Source of the DNA: Pseudoclavibacter sp. AY1H1
Lineage (GTDB): Bacteria; Actinomycetota; Actinomycetes; Actinomycetales; Microbacteriaceae
DNA: 64,000 nucleotides
Direction of reading: 5' to 3'
Assembly (NCBI RefSeq): GCF_002931055.1
Contig: NZ_PSXX01000001.1
Coordinates: 682,001 to 746,000 of the forward strand
Shown: positions 8,966-16,967 of the stretch, one piece after another
How the letters are laid out: every line of letters begins with the position of its first letter
Numbering within the stretch: position 1 is the first letter of the stretch
The notes under the pieces: generated by a model
What the model was told of the DNA's origin: nothing
Databases searched by the model: none
Seen by the model: the letters and a program-made list of their open reading frames with translations, nothing else
Translations under genes and position numbers: made by a program

Positions 8966-10506
8966 GGTCCTTCTGGCTCTCCCTGCTCGCTGCCGTTGCC
9001 GGCGGCCTGCTGCTGAGGGCCGCCTTCCCAGGACCCGCGCTGTGGCCGCTCGCCTTCGTCGGCATCGGGCTGGTGCTCTGCTCCCTCATGCACCGTTCCG
9101 CCGGAGGGGCGTTCCTCGTGGGCCTCGCCTCCGGACTCGCCTACTACTTCCCGCTCATCGCCTGGGCCTCGCTGTTCCTCGGCCCCGTACCGTGGAGTGC
9201 GCTGAGCGTCCTCTCGTCACTGTTCTGGGCCGGGGGAGCGGTGCTCATCGCGCTCGCCTACCGTCGCCTCACGGCACGCTGGGAGAGCGGCGCGAGACGC
9301 GTGATCTTCGTCGCGGCGGCGATCGCGGGACTGTGGACGCTGCGCGAAGCGATCTACTCGGCGTGGCCGTACGGCGGCTTCGCCTGGGGGAGAGTCGCGC
9401 AGTCGCAGTCAGCGAGTCCGTTCGCGGAGCTCGTGTCCTGGCTGGGACTCTCGGGCATGGGCTTCGTCATGGTCTTCCTCGTGGCGCTGACCCTCGAGCT
9501 GGGCCGCGCCCGAGTCAGACCCCAGACCTGGGTTACGGCGGCTGCGGCCGTGCTCGTGGTCGCGGTCGTTCCCATCTACCCGACGAACGAGATCGGTTCC
9601 GCCCGGATCGCCGCGGTCCAGGGCGACACCCCGGAGGCCGCCTACTTCGTCGACGGAGACCCAGGAGACGTCTTCCTCGGCCATGTCGACGCGACCCTCA
9701 CCATCCCGGATGACGCCGACGTCGACGCCATCCTGTGGCCGGAGGGCTCGATCGATCTCGACCCGAAGACGTCGACCGGGGTGCGCCGCACGCTCGACCA
9801 GCTGAGCGAGCAGTACGGTGCCCCGATCGTGGCGAACGCCGTGACGGTCGAGGAGGGCGCGAGCGCCGACGACGACCGGTTCTTCAATTCGCAGTTCGTC
9901 TGGGACGCGGAGAGCGGCTGGGGCGATCAGTACGACAAGAAGCACCCGATTCCGTTCGGCGAGTACGTCCCGGATCGTGAGTTCTGGTACTCGCTTGCCC
10001 CTGACCTGATCGGCCTGATCGGGCGCGGCTACTCGCCGGGGGAGCGGGACAGCATCCTCGAGGTCGGCGACATCAGGGCTGGCACCTACATCTGCTACGA
10101 CATCGTCGATGACGTGCTGATCCGCGACGCGGTCCTCGAGGGGGCCACGGTGCTGTTCGCTCCGAGCAACAACGCCGACTTCGGGAAGACCGACGAGCCC
10201 GCCCAGCAGCTTGCGTTCGCACGGCTGCGCTCGATGGAGACGGGCCGCTCCATCGTGCAGGCGTCGACCGTCGGCCTGAGCGCCGTCTACTCGCCAGAGG
10301 GCAGAGTGCTCGCCGAGCTGCCCTGGTACGAGCCCGGTGTCATGATCGTGGATGTCCCGCTTGCCGACGGCCTCACCCCTGCGGTGCTCTTCGGGCGCGG
10401 CATCGAGGTCACGCTCGCTGCGCTCGGGCTGGGCCTGCTCATCGGCGCAGGAAGCTCCAAGACGCGGCGGATGAACACCGCGACCGTGCGCATCCCTCGA
10501 CGCTAG
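8962..10506 (+). CDS. lnt: Apolipoprotein N-acyltransferase Lnt
   Basis: Lnt adds the third acyl chain to the N-terminal cysteine of lipoproteins on the outer face of the membrane. The GTG at 8962 overlaps the helY stop and gives 514 aa: about six N-terminal membrane helices, a nitrilase-fold domain (about 215-480) and a final helix. The catalytic triad is visible as Glu261 in WPEGS, Lys326 in YDKKH and Cys378 in ICYD. Likely substrates in this window include the two FKBP lipoproteins and CtaC. In many actinobacteria a dolichol-phosphate mannose synthase gene (ppm1) follows; here rbpA follows instead, on the other strand. Confidence 0.92.
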   Translation: MRSFWLSLLAAVAGGLLLRAAFPGPALWPLAFVGIGLVLCSLMHRSAGGAFLVGLASGLAYYFPLIAWASLFLGPVPWSALSVLSSLFWAGGAVLIALAYRRLTARWESGARRVIFVAAAIAGLWTLREAIYSAWPYGGFAWGRVAQSQSASPFAELVSWLGLSGMGFVMVFLVALTLELGRARVRPQTWVTAAAAVLVVAVVPIYPTNEIGSARIAAVQGDTPEAAYFVDGDPGDVFLGHVDATLTIPDDADVDAILWPEGSIDLDPKTSTGVRRTLDQLSEQYGAPIVANAVTVEEGASADDDRFFNSQFVWDAESGWGDQYDKKHPIPFGEYVPDREFWYSLAPDLIGLIGRGYSPGERDSILEVGDIRAGTYICYDIVDDVLIRDAVLEGATVLFAPSNNADFGKTDEPAQQLAFARLRSMETGRSIVQASTVGLSAVYSPEGRVLAELPWYEPGVMIVDVPLADGLTPAVLFGRGIEVTLAALGLGLLIGAGSSKTRRMNTATVRIPRR

Positions 10507-10559
10507 CCGAGCCGGCCCAGTCCGAGACGGACCCGGCGGTGGCGCAGCGACCGGACACA

Positions 10560-10595
10560 CGAAAGGGACGAAGCCAGAAGGCCTCGTCCCTTTCG
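10560..10595. terminator. Bidirectional hairpin between lnt and rbpA
   Basis: A 16-bp stem with one mismatch (arms 10560-10575 and 10580-10595, loop AGAA) sits between the convergent ends of lnt and rbpA. The position and strength fit a terminator serving both strands; there is no long T-tract. Confidence 0.75.
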
Positions 10596-10630
10596 ACAGT
10601 CACGGTCGCTCGCTGAGCGACCTGCGGGGG

Positions 10631-10999
10631 TCAGACGTCTTTCGCGCCCTTGGTTCCGCGCCGTGAGCGCAGGAACGTGAGCCGCTCCTGGAGGACCTCT
10701 TCGAGCTCCTCCCGCGTACGACGCTCGAGCAGCATGTCCCAGTGAGTGCGCTGGTGCTTCTGCTCCGGCGCCTCGTAGGCGACCCGCTCGCCGCCCTCGT
10801 CGAGCAGACGACCCTCGTTGCCGCTCTTCGGCGACGCCCAGACCTCGGGCACCTCCGCTTCAGCGGCGAAGGTGACGGCAAAGCGCTCACCCAGCGTCGT
10901 CTCGTACGTTCGCACCTGGCGGTCGACAAGGACAACGCCCTCGTCACTCTGCAGGCTCTGTGCGCCGAGCCGCATTCCGCGCAGACTCCGATCAGCCAT
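10631..10999 (-). CDS. rbpA: RNA polymerase-binding protein RbpA
   Basis: RbpA is an actinobacterial transcription factor that binds the principal sigma factor and RNA polymerase and stabilises the open complex. The 122-aa protein has the family N-terminus (MADRSLRGMRLGAQS), a core beta domain (VRTYETTLGERFAVTFAAEA) and the sigma-interaction helix with the diagnostic THWDMLLERRT. It lacks the cysteines that bind zinc in the Streptomyces protein. A strong Shine-Dalgarno sequence (GAGGAGGT) precedes the ATG. The gene appears monocistronic. Confidence 0.95.
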   Translation of the reverse strand: MADRSLRGMRLGAQSLQSDEGVVLVDRQVRTYETTLGERFAVTFAAEAEVPEVWASPKSGNEGRLLDEGGERVAYEAPEQKHQRTHWDMLLERRTREELEEVLQERLTFLRSRRGTKGAKDV

Positions 11000-11098
11000 T
11001 GCTGACCTCCTCTCCTCGTCAGTGCGGTTCTACTTCTATCGTCCCAACGTCCTATTGTGCCGCGGTATTCCCGCGCGTTCCCCCTTTTCCTTCGAAAC

Positions 11099-11869
11099 TC
11101 ACACATTCCGGCGGCTTCGAACGACCTCGACGGCAAGATCCGCGCGGTCCGTCACGAGACCGTCGACGCCTCGCTCGAGGAGCTCCGCCATCTTCGACGG
11201 GTCGTTGATCGTCCAGACGTGCACTTCCGGCACGTGGCGGTGGAAGGCTCGCAGCCTCGTGGGGGAGAGCAGGTCGATCCGCGCGGCCCGCTCGGGAATC
11301 TGCACCGCTGAGACGCCCCGGAGCGCCCGACGCAGCATCCCACGCGACCGCAGCGACACGCCGACGAGCGCGGCCGCGATGGCGGAGCTCGCGGCCCCGC
11401 GGGCTGCCTCTGGAATGAGAGTCGCGGTCAGCTGCAGACGACGAGCTGAGAACGACGTGACGAGCACTCGTCGCTGCGCGTTCGTCCGTCGAACGGCGGC
11501 AGCGACGGCGTCGACGGCATCCGCTGATTTGACGTCGATGTTGAATCGAGCCTGCGGGAAGGCGTCGAGCGCCTCGTCGAGGGGGAGCAGCAGCGCCCCA
11601 GGAGTGCGCCCGGCCGACGTCAGCCGCGTCAGCTCGGCGATGGGGGAGCCGGCGAGGCTCCGATCGCTCCCGTCGAAGCCCTCGAGGGTCGCGTCGTGCC
11701 AGAGCACCGCGCGCCCGTCCCTGGATGCACGGGCATCCGTCTCGATGTGGGTGGCGCCGACGTCGAGGGCGGCGCGAAAGGCCTCGCTGGTGTTCTCCGT
11801 GGCCCGCAGCGCGAGCCCGCGGTGGGCGAGGACACGTGGGGGAGCGCCATCCAGGTACGGGTGCTGCAT
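11099..11869 (-). CDS. Glycerophosphodiester phosphodiesterase family protein (256 aa)
   Basis: It hydrolyses glycerophosphodiesters to glycerol-3-phosphate and an alcohol. Catalytic residues are visible in order: His16-Arg17 (LAHRG), Glu43 and Asp45 (IETD), and His58 (WHD), followed by the TIM-barrel strand motifs FNIDVKS and VHVWTIND. The frame is open upstream to 12046, but the ATG at 11869 places the HRG motif at the usual distance and avoids overlap with the divergent SDR gene. There is no signal peptide, so it is cytoplasmic. The product could feed glycerol-3-phosphate metabolism, but the gene is not clustered with glpFK. Confidence 0.88.
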   Translation of the reverse strand: MQHPYLDGAPPRVLAHRGLALRATENTSEAFRAALDVGATHIETDARASRDGRAVLWHDATLEGFDGSDRSLAGSPIAELTRLTSAGRTPGALLLPLDEALDAFPQARFNIDVKSADAVDAVAAAVRRTNAQRRVLVTSFSARRLQLTATLIPEAARGAASSAIAAALVGVSLRSRGMLRRALRGVSAVQIPERAARIDLLSPTRLRAFHRHVPEVHVWTINDPSKMAELLERGVDGLVTDRADLAVEVVRSRRNV

Positions 11870-11908
11870 GCGTCCAACGGTAGTGCGCCCGGCTCTCGTC
11901 ACGCCCAA

Positions 11909-11914
11909 TAGAAT
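11909..11914 (+). promoter_or_regulatory. -10 element placing transcription start at the SDR start codon
   Basis: TAGAAT lies seven bases before the ATG at 11922 and there is no Shine-Dalgarno sequence, so the transcript probably starts at or next to the start codon (leaderless mRNA). No good -35 is visible. Confidence 0.5.
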
Positions 11915-11921
11915 CGAGCAC

Positions 11922-12701
11922 ATGGCTGAACAGATTCTCAACCCGCTGGCCGCCGGAGCACTCGAGGGCAAGCGTGCGCTTGTCACGGGTTCCTCCCGCG
12001 GCATCGGCGCGGACACCGTCAAGTTCCTCGCGCAGGCTGGCGCCAAGGTCGTCGTGAACTACCGCAACAAGGAAGCGCGGGCCGTCAAGCTCGTCGACGC
12101 GATCGCGGCCGACGGTGGTACCGCGATCGCCGTCGGTGCCGACCTCACCGACGCCGGGAGCCGCCAGGAGCTCTTCTCGACCATCGAGCGCGAGTATGGG
12201 GGCCTCGACGTGCTTGTCCTCAATGCCTCGGGCGGCATGGAGTCGGGCCTCGGAGAGGACTACGCGCTGAAGCTCAACCGCGACGCGCAGGTCGAAACGC
12301 TCACTGGCGCGCTCGAGCTCATGCGTGACGGGGGCCGTGTCGTCTTCGTGACGAGCCACCAGGCGCACTTCATCCGCACGACGCCCACGATGTCCGAGTA
12401 CGAGGCAGTCGCCAGCTCGAAGCGGGCGGGGGAGGACGCGCTCCTCGAGCGAGTTCCGGAGCTCGCCGAGCGCGGCATCGAGTTCGTCGTCGTCTCCGGC
12501 GACATGATCGAGGGCACGATCACCGCGACGCTGCTCGACCGCCTCAACCCGGGCGCGATCGCCGCCCGTCGCGAAGAGGCCGGCAAGCTCTACAACGTGC
12601 AGGAGTTCGCGGCCGAGGTGACGAAGGCCGTCGTCGAGCCGGTTCCTGCCGACAACATCCGCCTCATCGGCGACACGTCGGGCTTCGCCGCCGAGGCCTA
12701 G
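11922..12701 (+). CDS. Atypical short-chain dehydrogenase/reductase family protein (259 aa)
   Basis: The Rossmann nucleotide-binding motif TGSSRGIG (residues 22-29) and the NASGG segment (101-105) are typical of classical SDRs. The catalytic YxxxK motif is altered: Lys167 is present in VASSKRAGED, but the tyrosine position is Val163, and the only nearby tyrosine is Tyr160, seven residues before the lysine. Ser145 remains. The protein may be a weak oxidoreductase or a nucleotide-binding protein without classical catalysis. The frame is open far upstream (to 10818), but only the ATG at 11922 gives a normal N-terminus. Substrate unknown. Confidence 0.85.
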   Translation: MAEQILNPLAAGALEGKRALVTGSSRGIGADTVKFLAQAGAKVVVNYRNKEARAVKLVDAIAADGGTAIAVGADLTDAGSRQELFSTIEREYGGLDVLVLNASGGMESGLGEDYALKLNRDAQVETLTGALELMRDGGRVVFVTSHQAHFIRTTPTMSEYEAVASSKRAGEDALLERVPELAERGIEFVVVSGDMIEGTITATLLDRLNPGAIAARREEAGKLYNVQEFAAEVTKAVVEPVPADNIRLIGDTSGFAAEA

Positions 12702-12723
12702 ACGCGGGGATTCTGCTGTCGCG

Positions 12724-12763
12724 AACGACGATGCCCGGACCAGGTGGTCCGGGCATCGTCGTT
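12724..12763. terminator. Bidirectional hairpin between SDR and SRPBCC genes
   Basis: A perfect 18-bp stem (arms 12724-12741 and 12746-12763) with a 4-base loop lies between the convergent gene ends, positioned to end transcription from both sides. Confidence 0.8.
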
Positions 12764-12814
12764 CTGACCAGCGTCGTCGTGAGCACCGCCGATGTTCGGC
12801 GATCAGCGGCGACG

Positions 12815-13279
12815 TCAGGCGTTCTTGAGCGAGTTCGTCGCGAGCTTCCGGCCGGGTCCATCCTCGAACAGCTCCTGGAGCTGGAGGAGGTGCTCACGCC
12901 AGCCATCGCGGTACTTGGCCACGTGGATCTCGGCGTAGTCACCGCGGGGGAACCCCTGCTCGAGGACTCGCACCTTGCTCTTCTTGTCGTTCTGCTGGAC
13001 GACGACGAGCACAACATCGGTCTCGAACTCGCCGGATTTCGTCTTCCACGTGAAGTGGAGTTCCTCTGGCGCGTCGATCTTGGTAATGTTTCCCGTGGTG
13101 ATACGGGGTTTCTTCTTGCCTGGCCGGAGCGATCGAGCCGTGATCTTCGCACCGCGCTTGATCTTGAACTCAGAATCGGCCCACCAGAGCTCGCGCAGGT
13201 CTTCATCGACCAGTGCCTGCCAGATGAGCTCAGCTGGAGCTTTGATCCGGACGCTGATGTCGATGCTGGGGGTGAACAC
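12815..13279 (-). CDS. SRPBCC / AHSA1-like domain protein (154 aa)
   Basis: The sequence has the START-like helix-grip pattern: an N-terminal strand (IDISVRIKAPAELIWQALVD), a central WWADSEFKIKRGAKITA hairpin, and a C-terminal helix ending near HLLQLQELFEDG. Such proteins bind hydrophobic ligands or act as Hsp90-activator-like modules; the ligand here is unknown. The frame is open to 13456, but residues before about 13280 are the other-frame reading of a small membrane-protein gene, so I place the start at GTG 13279. It ends in Lys/Ala-rich sequence. Confidence 0.75.
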   Translation of the reverse strand: MFTPSIDISVRIKAPAELIWQALVDEDLRELWWADSEFKIKRGAKITARSLRPGKKKPRITTGNITKIDAPEELHFTWKTKSGEFETDVVLVVVQQNDKKSKVRVLEQGFPRGDYAEIHVAKYRDGWREHLLQLQELFEDGPGRKLATNSLKNA

Positions 13280-13299
13280 CGCGCGGGAGGCTTCGGTCG

Positions 13300-13479
13300 C
13301 TACTTGCGGCTTTGTCCCACGAGCTGCCACGGAATGAAGAGCGCCAGCGAGTTCAGCAGGATGCCGGCGAGGAACACGAGAAGGCGAAGCGTGTCGCCGT
13401 CGACCTGGAATGCCAGGCCGTAGCACCAGAGTCCGGCGCCGAAGATGATGATGCAACCGATGGCAATCAGAACGCTCAC
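13300..13479 (-). CDS. Small two-helix membrane protein (59 aa)
   Basis: A GTG start at 13479 and TAG at 13300-13302 give a 59-residue protein with two hydrophobic helices, about residues 2-22 (VLIAIGCIIIFGAGLWCYGL) and 32-52, and a short basic end (GQSRK). It overlaps the apparent 5' extension of the SRPBCC frame and is read in a different frame. Hydrophobic composition and a clean stop before the SRPBCC start, with a 20-nt gap, make a real gene likely. Proteins of this type are common hypothetical neighbours in Microbacteriaceae; function unknown. Confidence 0.65.
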   Translation of the reverse strand: MSVLIAIGCIIIFGAGLWCYGLAFQVDGDTLRLLVFLAGILLNSLALFIPWQLVGQSRK

Positions 13480-13614
13480 GAGTGTCGGCTCCCAGGATCT
13501 CGATGTGGCTCAGGCCACGAAGTCTGCCACGGCAAAGTACTCACCGTGCACTCACAGCCTACTTGATCACCGAGGCAGAACCCGCGCAGTCCCGGCCGAG
13601 TTTCACGACATCCG

Positions 13615-13635
13615 ATAATGCACATTATGACATTA
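13615..13635. promoter_or_regulatory. AT-rich dyad in divergent intergenic region
   Basis: ATAATG-CA-CATTAT (13615-13628) is a near-perfect inverted repeat, followed at 13631 by another CATTA. It stands out in a GC-rich region between the divergent small membrane protein and flavin oxidoreductase genes. It may be an operator, or the GATAAT at 13614-13619 may be a -10 element. Otherwise I see nothing in 13480-13765. Confidence 0.35.
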
Positions 13636-13765
13636 CGAGCAGACACCGGGCTTCCGCTGGTGCCCTGCGCCCGCGAGACGAGGCCTTTCGCCGCCTTACC
13701 GGTCTTTACGCCGCGTGACCCAGGCGCCATTCGAGCTCCCCGGCCAGCGGGATGCTGAGGACATC

Positions 13766-14821
13766 ATGAGCGAGCCAGACACCCACCCCGTAGCCACCAC
13801 CCGCAAGCGCCTCTCCTTCCTGGCCTTCGTCGAGCACACACGAGTGTCCTCGAACGCCTCGCTCGGACTCCAGGAGGGCCTCGAGCTCTTCGAGTACGCG
13901 GAAGACCTCGGCTACGACACCGGCTACGTGCGCCACCGTCACCTCGAGACGTACCTCTCCTCGCCGTTCACGTTCCTCGCGGCGGTCTCGCAGCGTGCGA
14001 AGCGCATCAGGATCGGAACGAGCGTCACTCCCCTGCGATTCGAGCAGCCAATAAGGCTCGCCGAGGACGCGGCGACGCTCGACCTGCTCTCGGAGGGCCG
14101 GCTCGAGCTGGGGCTGAGTTCCGGATACGCGGCCACGGAGTCGACGTTCTCGCAGGCATTCGGTGAGATCGAGGGCGATGACATCAGGGCGCTCGTCGAC
14201 GCTCGACTCTCGAGCTTCCTCGCAGCGCTCGAGGGGCGCACGGTCGCGACGGCCGAGTCGGATCTCTCGTTTGCCAAGGCGGGTGCCGAGCTCACCGTGC
14301 AGCCGCACAGCCCGGGCCTGCGAGGCCGCGTGGCCTACGGCGCCGGTGGCGGCACCAGCGCGCAGAAGGCCGGCGCCCGCGGCCTCCGGCTCCAGCTGTC
14401 GACGCTCAACACGGAAATCGGCGAGCTCGGCTTCGAGGACACCCAGGCCCAGTCGATTCGCACGTACCGCGACGAACACGCCAAGGTGCGCTCATCCCCC
14501 GCCTCCCCCTCCTTCGCATCCGTGAGTCGCGCCATCGCGCCCTTCGACTCGGCAACCGAACGTGCTGAGCTGGAGTGGCTGCTCGAGCGCGACGCCGAGC
14601 GCGCAGCGAGTGTCGGCGAGGGGCCGCTGCCCTTCCAATTCGGGCGGGTCGCGCACGGATCTGGCGAGCAGATCGCCGAGGCGCTCATCGACGATGCCGG
14701 CATCCACGCGGCCGACGAGCTGGTCATCGCACTCCCCTTCGACTACCCGGCCGAGACGCAGCGGCGCATCCTGCGTCAGTTCGCGGAGGACGCCGCACCC
14801 CACCTCCCCTACCTGCGCTGA
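13766..14821 (+). CDS. Luciferase-like (LLM class) flavin-dependent oxidoreductase (351 aa)
   Basis: The bacterial-luciferase TIM-barrel pattern is visible: an N-terminal strand (KRLSFLAFVE), QEGLELFEYAEDLGYDTGYVRHRHLE, the FMN-region segment RIRIGTSVTPLRFEQPIRLAEDAATLDLLSEGRLELGLSSGY, and a C-terminal region with ADELVIALPFDY. Such enzymes use reduced flavin, often with O2, on unknown substrates. ATG 13766 has GAGGA five bases upstream and is preferred over an in-frame GTG at 13715. No redox partner gene is adjacent. Confidence 0.85.
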   Translation: MSEPDTHPVATTRKRLSFLAFVEHTRVSSNASLGLQEGLELFEYAEDLGYDTGYVRHRHLETYLSSPFTFLAAVSQRAKRIRIGTSVTPLRFEQPIRLAEDAATLDLLSEGRLELGLSSGYAATESTFSQAFGEIEGDDIRALVDARLSSFLAALEGRTVATAESDLSFAKAGAELTVQPHSPGLRGRVAYGAGGGTSAQKAGARGLRLQLSTLNTEIGELGFEDTQAQSIRTYRDEHAKVRSSPASPSFASVSRAIAPFDSATERAELEWLLERDAERAASVGEGPLPFQFGRVAHGSGEQIAEALIDDAGIHAADELVIALPFDYPAETQRRILRQFAEDAAPHLPYLR

Positions 14822-14951
14822 CGGGAGTCCCCGCCTGGGCGCTGCCGGGTCGCGGCTGAGCGGCAGCATAGGCCCCGGGCCGGACCCGGGCGTGGCCCGG
14901 CGATCGGCCTTGCCGCTAGCCTGGGCGGGACCCCACACCACGAGGAGCGCC

Positions 14952-16967
14952 GTGTTCGCCAACGCCCTGCTGATCGCCGTCGCCATCCTCGCCGCCATCC
15001 TCGTTGGGCTCGTCGCCCGCCGGGTGCTCGGTGTGCCGATCGGCTACATCCGCTCGATCATCGTCGGCGCGCTCGTCGTGGTCGCCTCGATCCCGTTCGG
15101 CAACTGGATCATCCGCGAGACGGGCGTCGACCAGCTCGAAGACGGGGAGACCAACTTCACGGTCGTGGTCGTCGTCGTCCTCCTCGCCGTCTCGTGGATC
15201 TTCGCGCTTGGCGTGCTGATCCTCGTGGCCCTCGAGGCGACGATCCCGACGAGGGCCTTCCCCAACCCGATCGAGCTCGTGCGCTCCGCGATTCGCCGCC
15301 GGAGCCGCACGAGGCGGTACCTGCAGATCCTCACGATCGCCTCGCGCGACGGCGCAGGGTGGCTCCTGCACGGACGCCGGAGCCCTGCCAACGAGGGGCG
15401 CACGACCGCCCAGCAGCGAGCGGATGCGCTGGTCACGACGATCAACAACGCCGGCGTCACCTTCGTCAAGCTCGGCCAGGTGCTCTCGACGAGGCGAGAC
15501 CTCGTGCCCGAGCCCTACCTGTCCGCCCTCGCACGGCTGCAGTCGAACGCCACGACCGTGCCATGGCCCGAGATCGAAGCGGTGCTCAAGAGCGAGCTCG
15601 GGGTGCCGCTGGACACCGTGTTCGGGGAGATCGACTCCACTCCCCTGGCCGCGGCCTCGGTCGCCCAGGTGCACCGCGCCCGGCTGGTCGACGGCACACC
15701 CGTGGTCGTCAAGGTCCAGCGACCTGACGCGCGGGCGCAGGTCGAGGCCGACGTCGACATCATCGGGCGCCTCGCGGACCGGGCGGAGACCCACACGGCA
15801 CTCGGCAGGGAGATGCGCCTCTCCGCGATGGCCGCCGGCTTCACGACCACGCTCGCGGAGGAGCTGGACTACCGGGTCGAGGCCCGCAACGTGCACATGA
15901 TCGAGAGCACGATGCGCGACATCCACGCGGGGTCGCCGAGGCTCCAGAAGATCGCCATCCCGTCCGTCTACTCCGCGGCGAGCACCCGCAGGGTGCTGAC
16001 TATGGATGTCATGGACGGCAGCCCGCTGAGCTCAGCGGACGAGCGCCTCGGAGCGATCGGCCCGGAAGCACGACACGACCTCGCGCAGACGCTCATGGAG
16101 ACGGTGATCGAGCAGATCCTCGTCTACGGCGTGTTCCACGCGGATCTGCATCCTGGGAACGTGTTCATCCGGGACGACGGCTCGCTCGGCCTGATCGACT
16201 TCGGGGCGATCGGGATCGTCCAGCGAAGCCAGCGCGAACATCTTGCGGCGTTCCTCCTCTCCGCGGCGAGCGACGACGATGTCTCCGCGGCCGATGCGCT
16301 CCTGCTCATCGTGGACGCGCCGGAGGACCTCGACGTCGACGCGTTCCGTCACGACATCGGGATAGCGCTCACCTCGGTCCAGCACTGGCCGCGCGGAGAG
16401 GGGTCGATCTTCACGATGATGCTCGACGTCATCCGGAAGCACCACCTGGCGCTCCCCTCCACCCTGGCATCCGCCTTCCGCAGCTTCGCGACGCTCGAGG
16501 GGTGCCTTCGAGTGATCGAGCCCGACTTCGACTTCGTGCAGCGGGCGCTGCCGTTCGTGCCGGAGCTGCTGAAGCAGCTGCTCGCCCTCAAGCGGGTCAT
16601 CGGCACCGCTCAGGCGAAGGCCGCGGTCGCTGCCGCGTACGCGGCGCGCATGCCGAACCGCATCGACACGATCGTCTCGAAGCTCGAGGACGGCGAGTTG
16701 AGCGTGCGAGTGAGCCCGTTCTCCGACCGCCAGGACCGCAGCTGGCTCGGCGGGCTGGTGAGCCGGGGAATCGACACCGCGGTCGCGCTGACTGCGGTGA
16801 TCCTCGCGATCGTGCTTGTGGTCGCCGGAGGCGGCCCGACCCTGGCTCCTGGCCTGGAGCTCTTCAACCTCCTCGGCGCAGTGATCGGCCTCCTCGGGTT
16901 CTTCGGGATCCTCCGCTCGATGCTGAGGTCCATCGTCGGCGCGCGCGGTCAGGCCTTCTCCGACTGA
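14952..16967 (+). CDS. ABC1/UbiB-type atypical kinase, membrane-anchored (671 aa)
   Basis: The GTG start at 14952 has GAGGAG just upstream. Three membrane helices occupy residues 1-100. The ABC1/ADCK/UbiB domain follows (about 145-500) with its own signatures: KLGQVLSTRRDLVPEPY (KxGQ), the alanine-rich AAASVAQVHRA loop, the ATP lysine in VVVKVQRP, FHADLHPGN and IDFGAIG. Two more helices close the protein. The family supports isoprenoid quinone or lipid biosynthesis in other organisms as an ATPase; actinobacteria make menaquinone, so the target here is uncertain. Confidence 0.88.
   Translation: MFANALLIAVAILAAILVGLVARRVLGVPIGYIRSIIVGALVVVASIPFGNWIIRETGVDQLEDGETNFTVVVVVVLLAVSWIFALGVLILVALEATIPTRAFPNPIELVRSAIRRRSRTRRYLQILTIASRDGAGWLLHGRRSPANEGRTTAQQRADALVTTINNAGVTFVKLGQVLSTRRDLVPEPYLSALARLQSNATTVPWPEIEAVLKSELGVPLDTVFGEIDSTPLAAASVAQVHRARLVDGTPVVVKVQRPDARAQVEADVDIIGRLADRAETHTALGREMRLSAMAAGFTTTLAEELDYRVEARNVHMIESTMRDIHAGSPRLQKIAIPSVYSAASTRRVLTMDVMDGSPLSSADERLGAIGPEARHDLAQTLMETVIEQILVYGVFHADLHPGNVFIRDDGSLGLIDFGAIGIVQRSQREHLAAFLLSAASDDDVSAADALLLIVDAPEDLDVDAFRHDIGIALTSVQHWPRGEGSIFTMMLDVIRKHHLALPSTLASAFRSFATLEGCLRVIEPDFDFVQRALPFVPELLKQLLALKRVIGTAQAKAAVAAAYAARMPNRIDTIVSKLEDGELSVRVSPFSDRQDRSWLGGLVSRGIDTAVALTAVILAIVLVVAGGGPTLAPGLELFNLLGAVIGLLGFFGILRSMLRSIVGARGQAFSD

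Noticed and set aside
10818-11921. Extension of the SDR frame upstream of 11922
   Set aside because: It runs antisense to rbpA and the phosphodiesterase gene, and the SDR N-terminus fits ATG 11922.
16949-16967. Gene truncation at the UbiB-like/permease junction
   Set aside because: The 19-bp overlap is tail-to-tail and both proteins have normal family ends.
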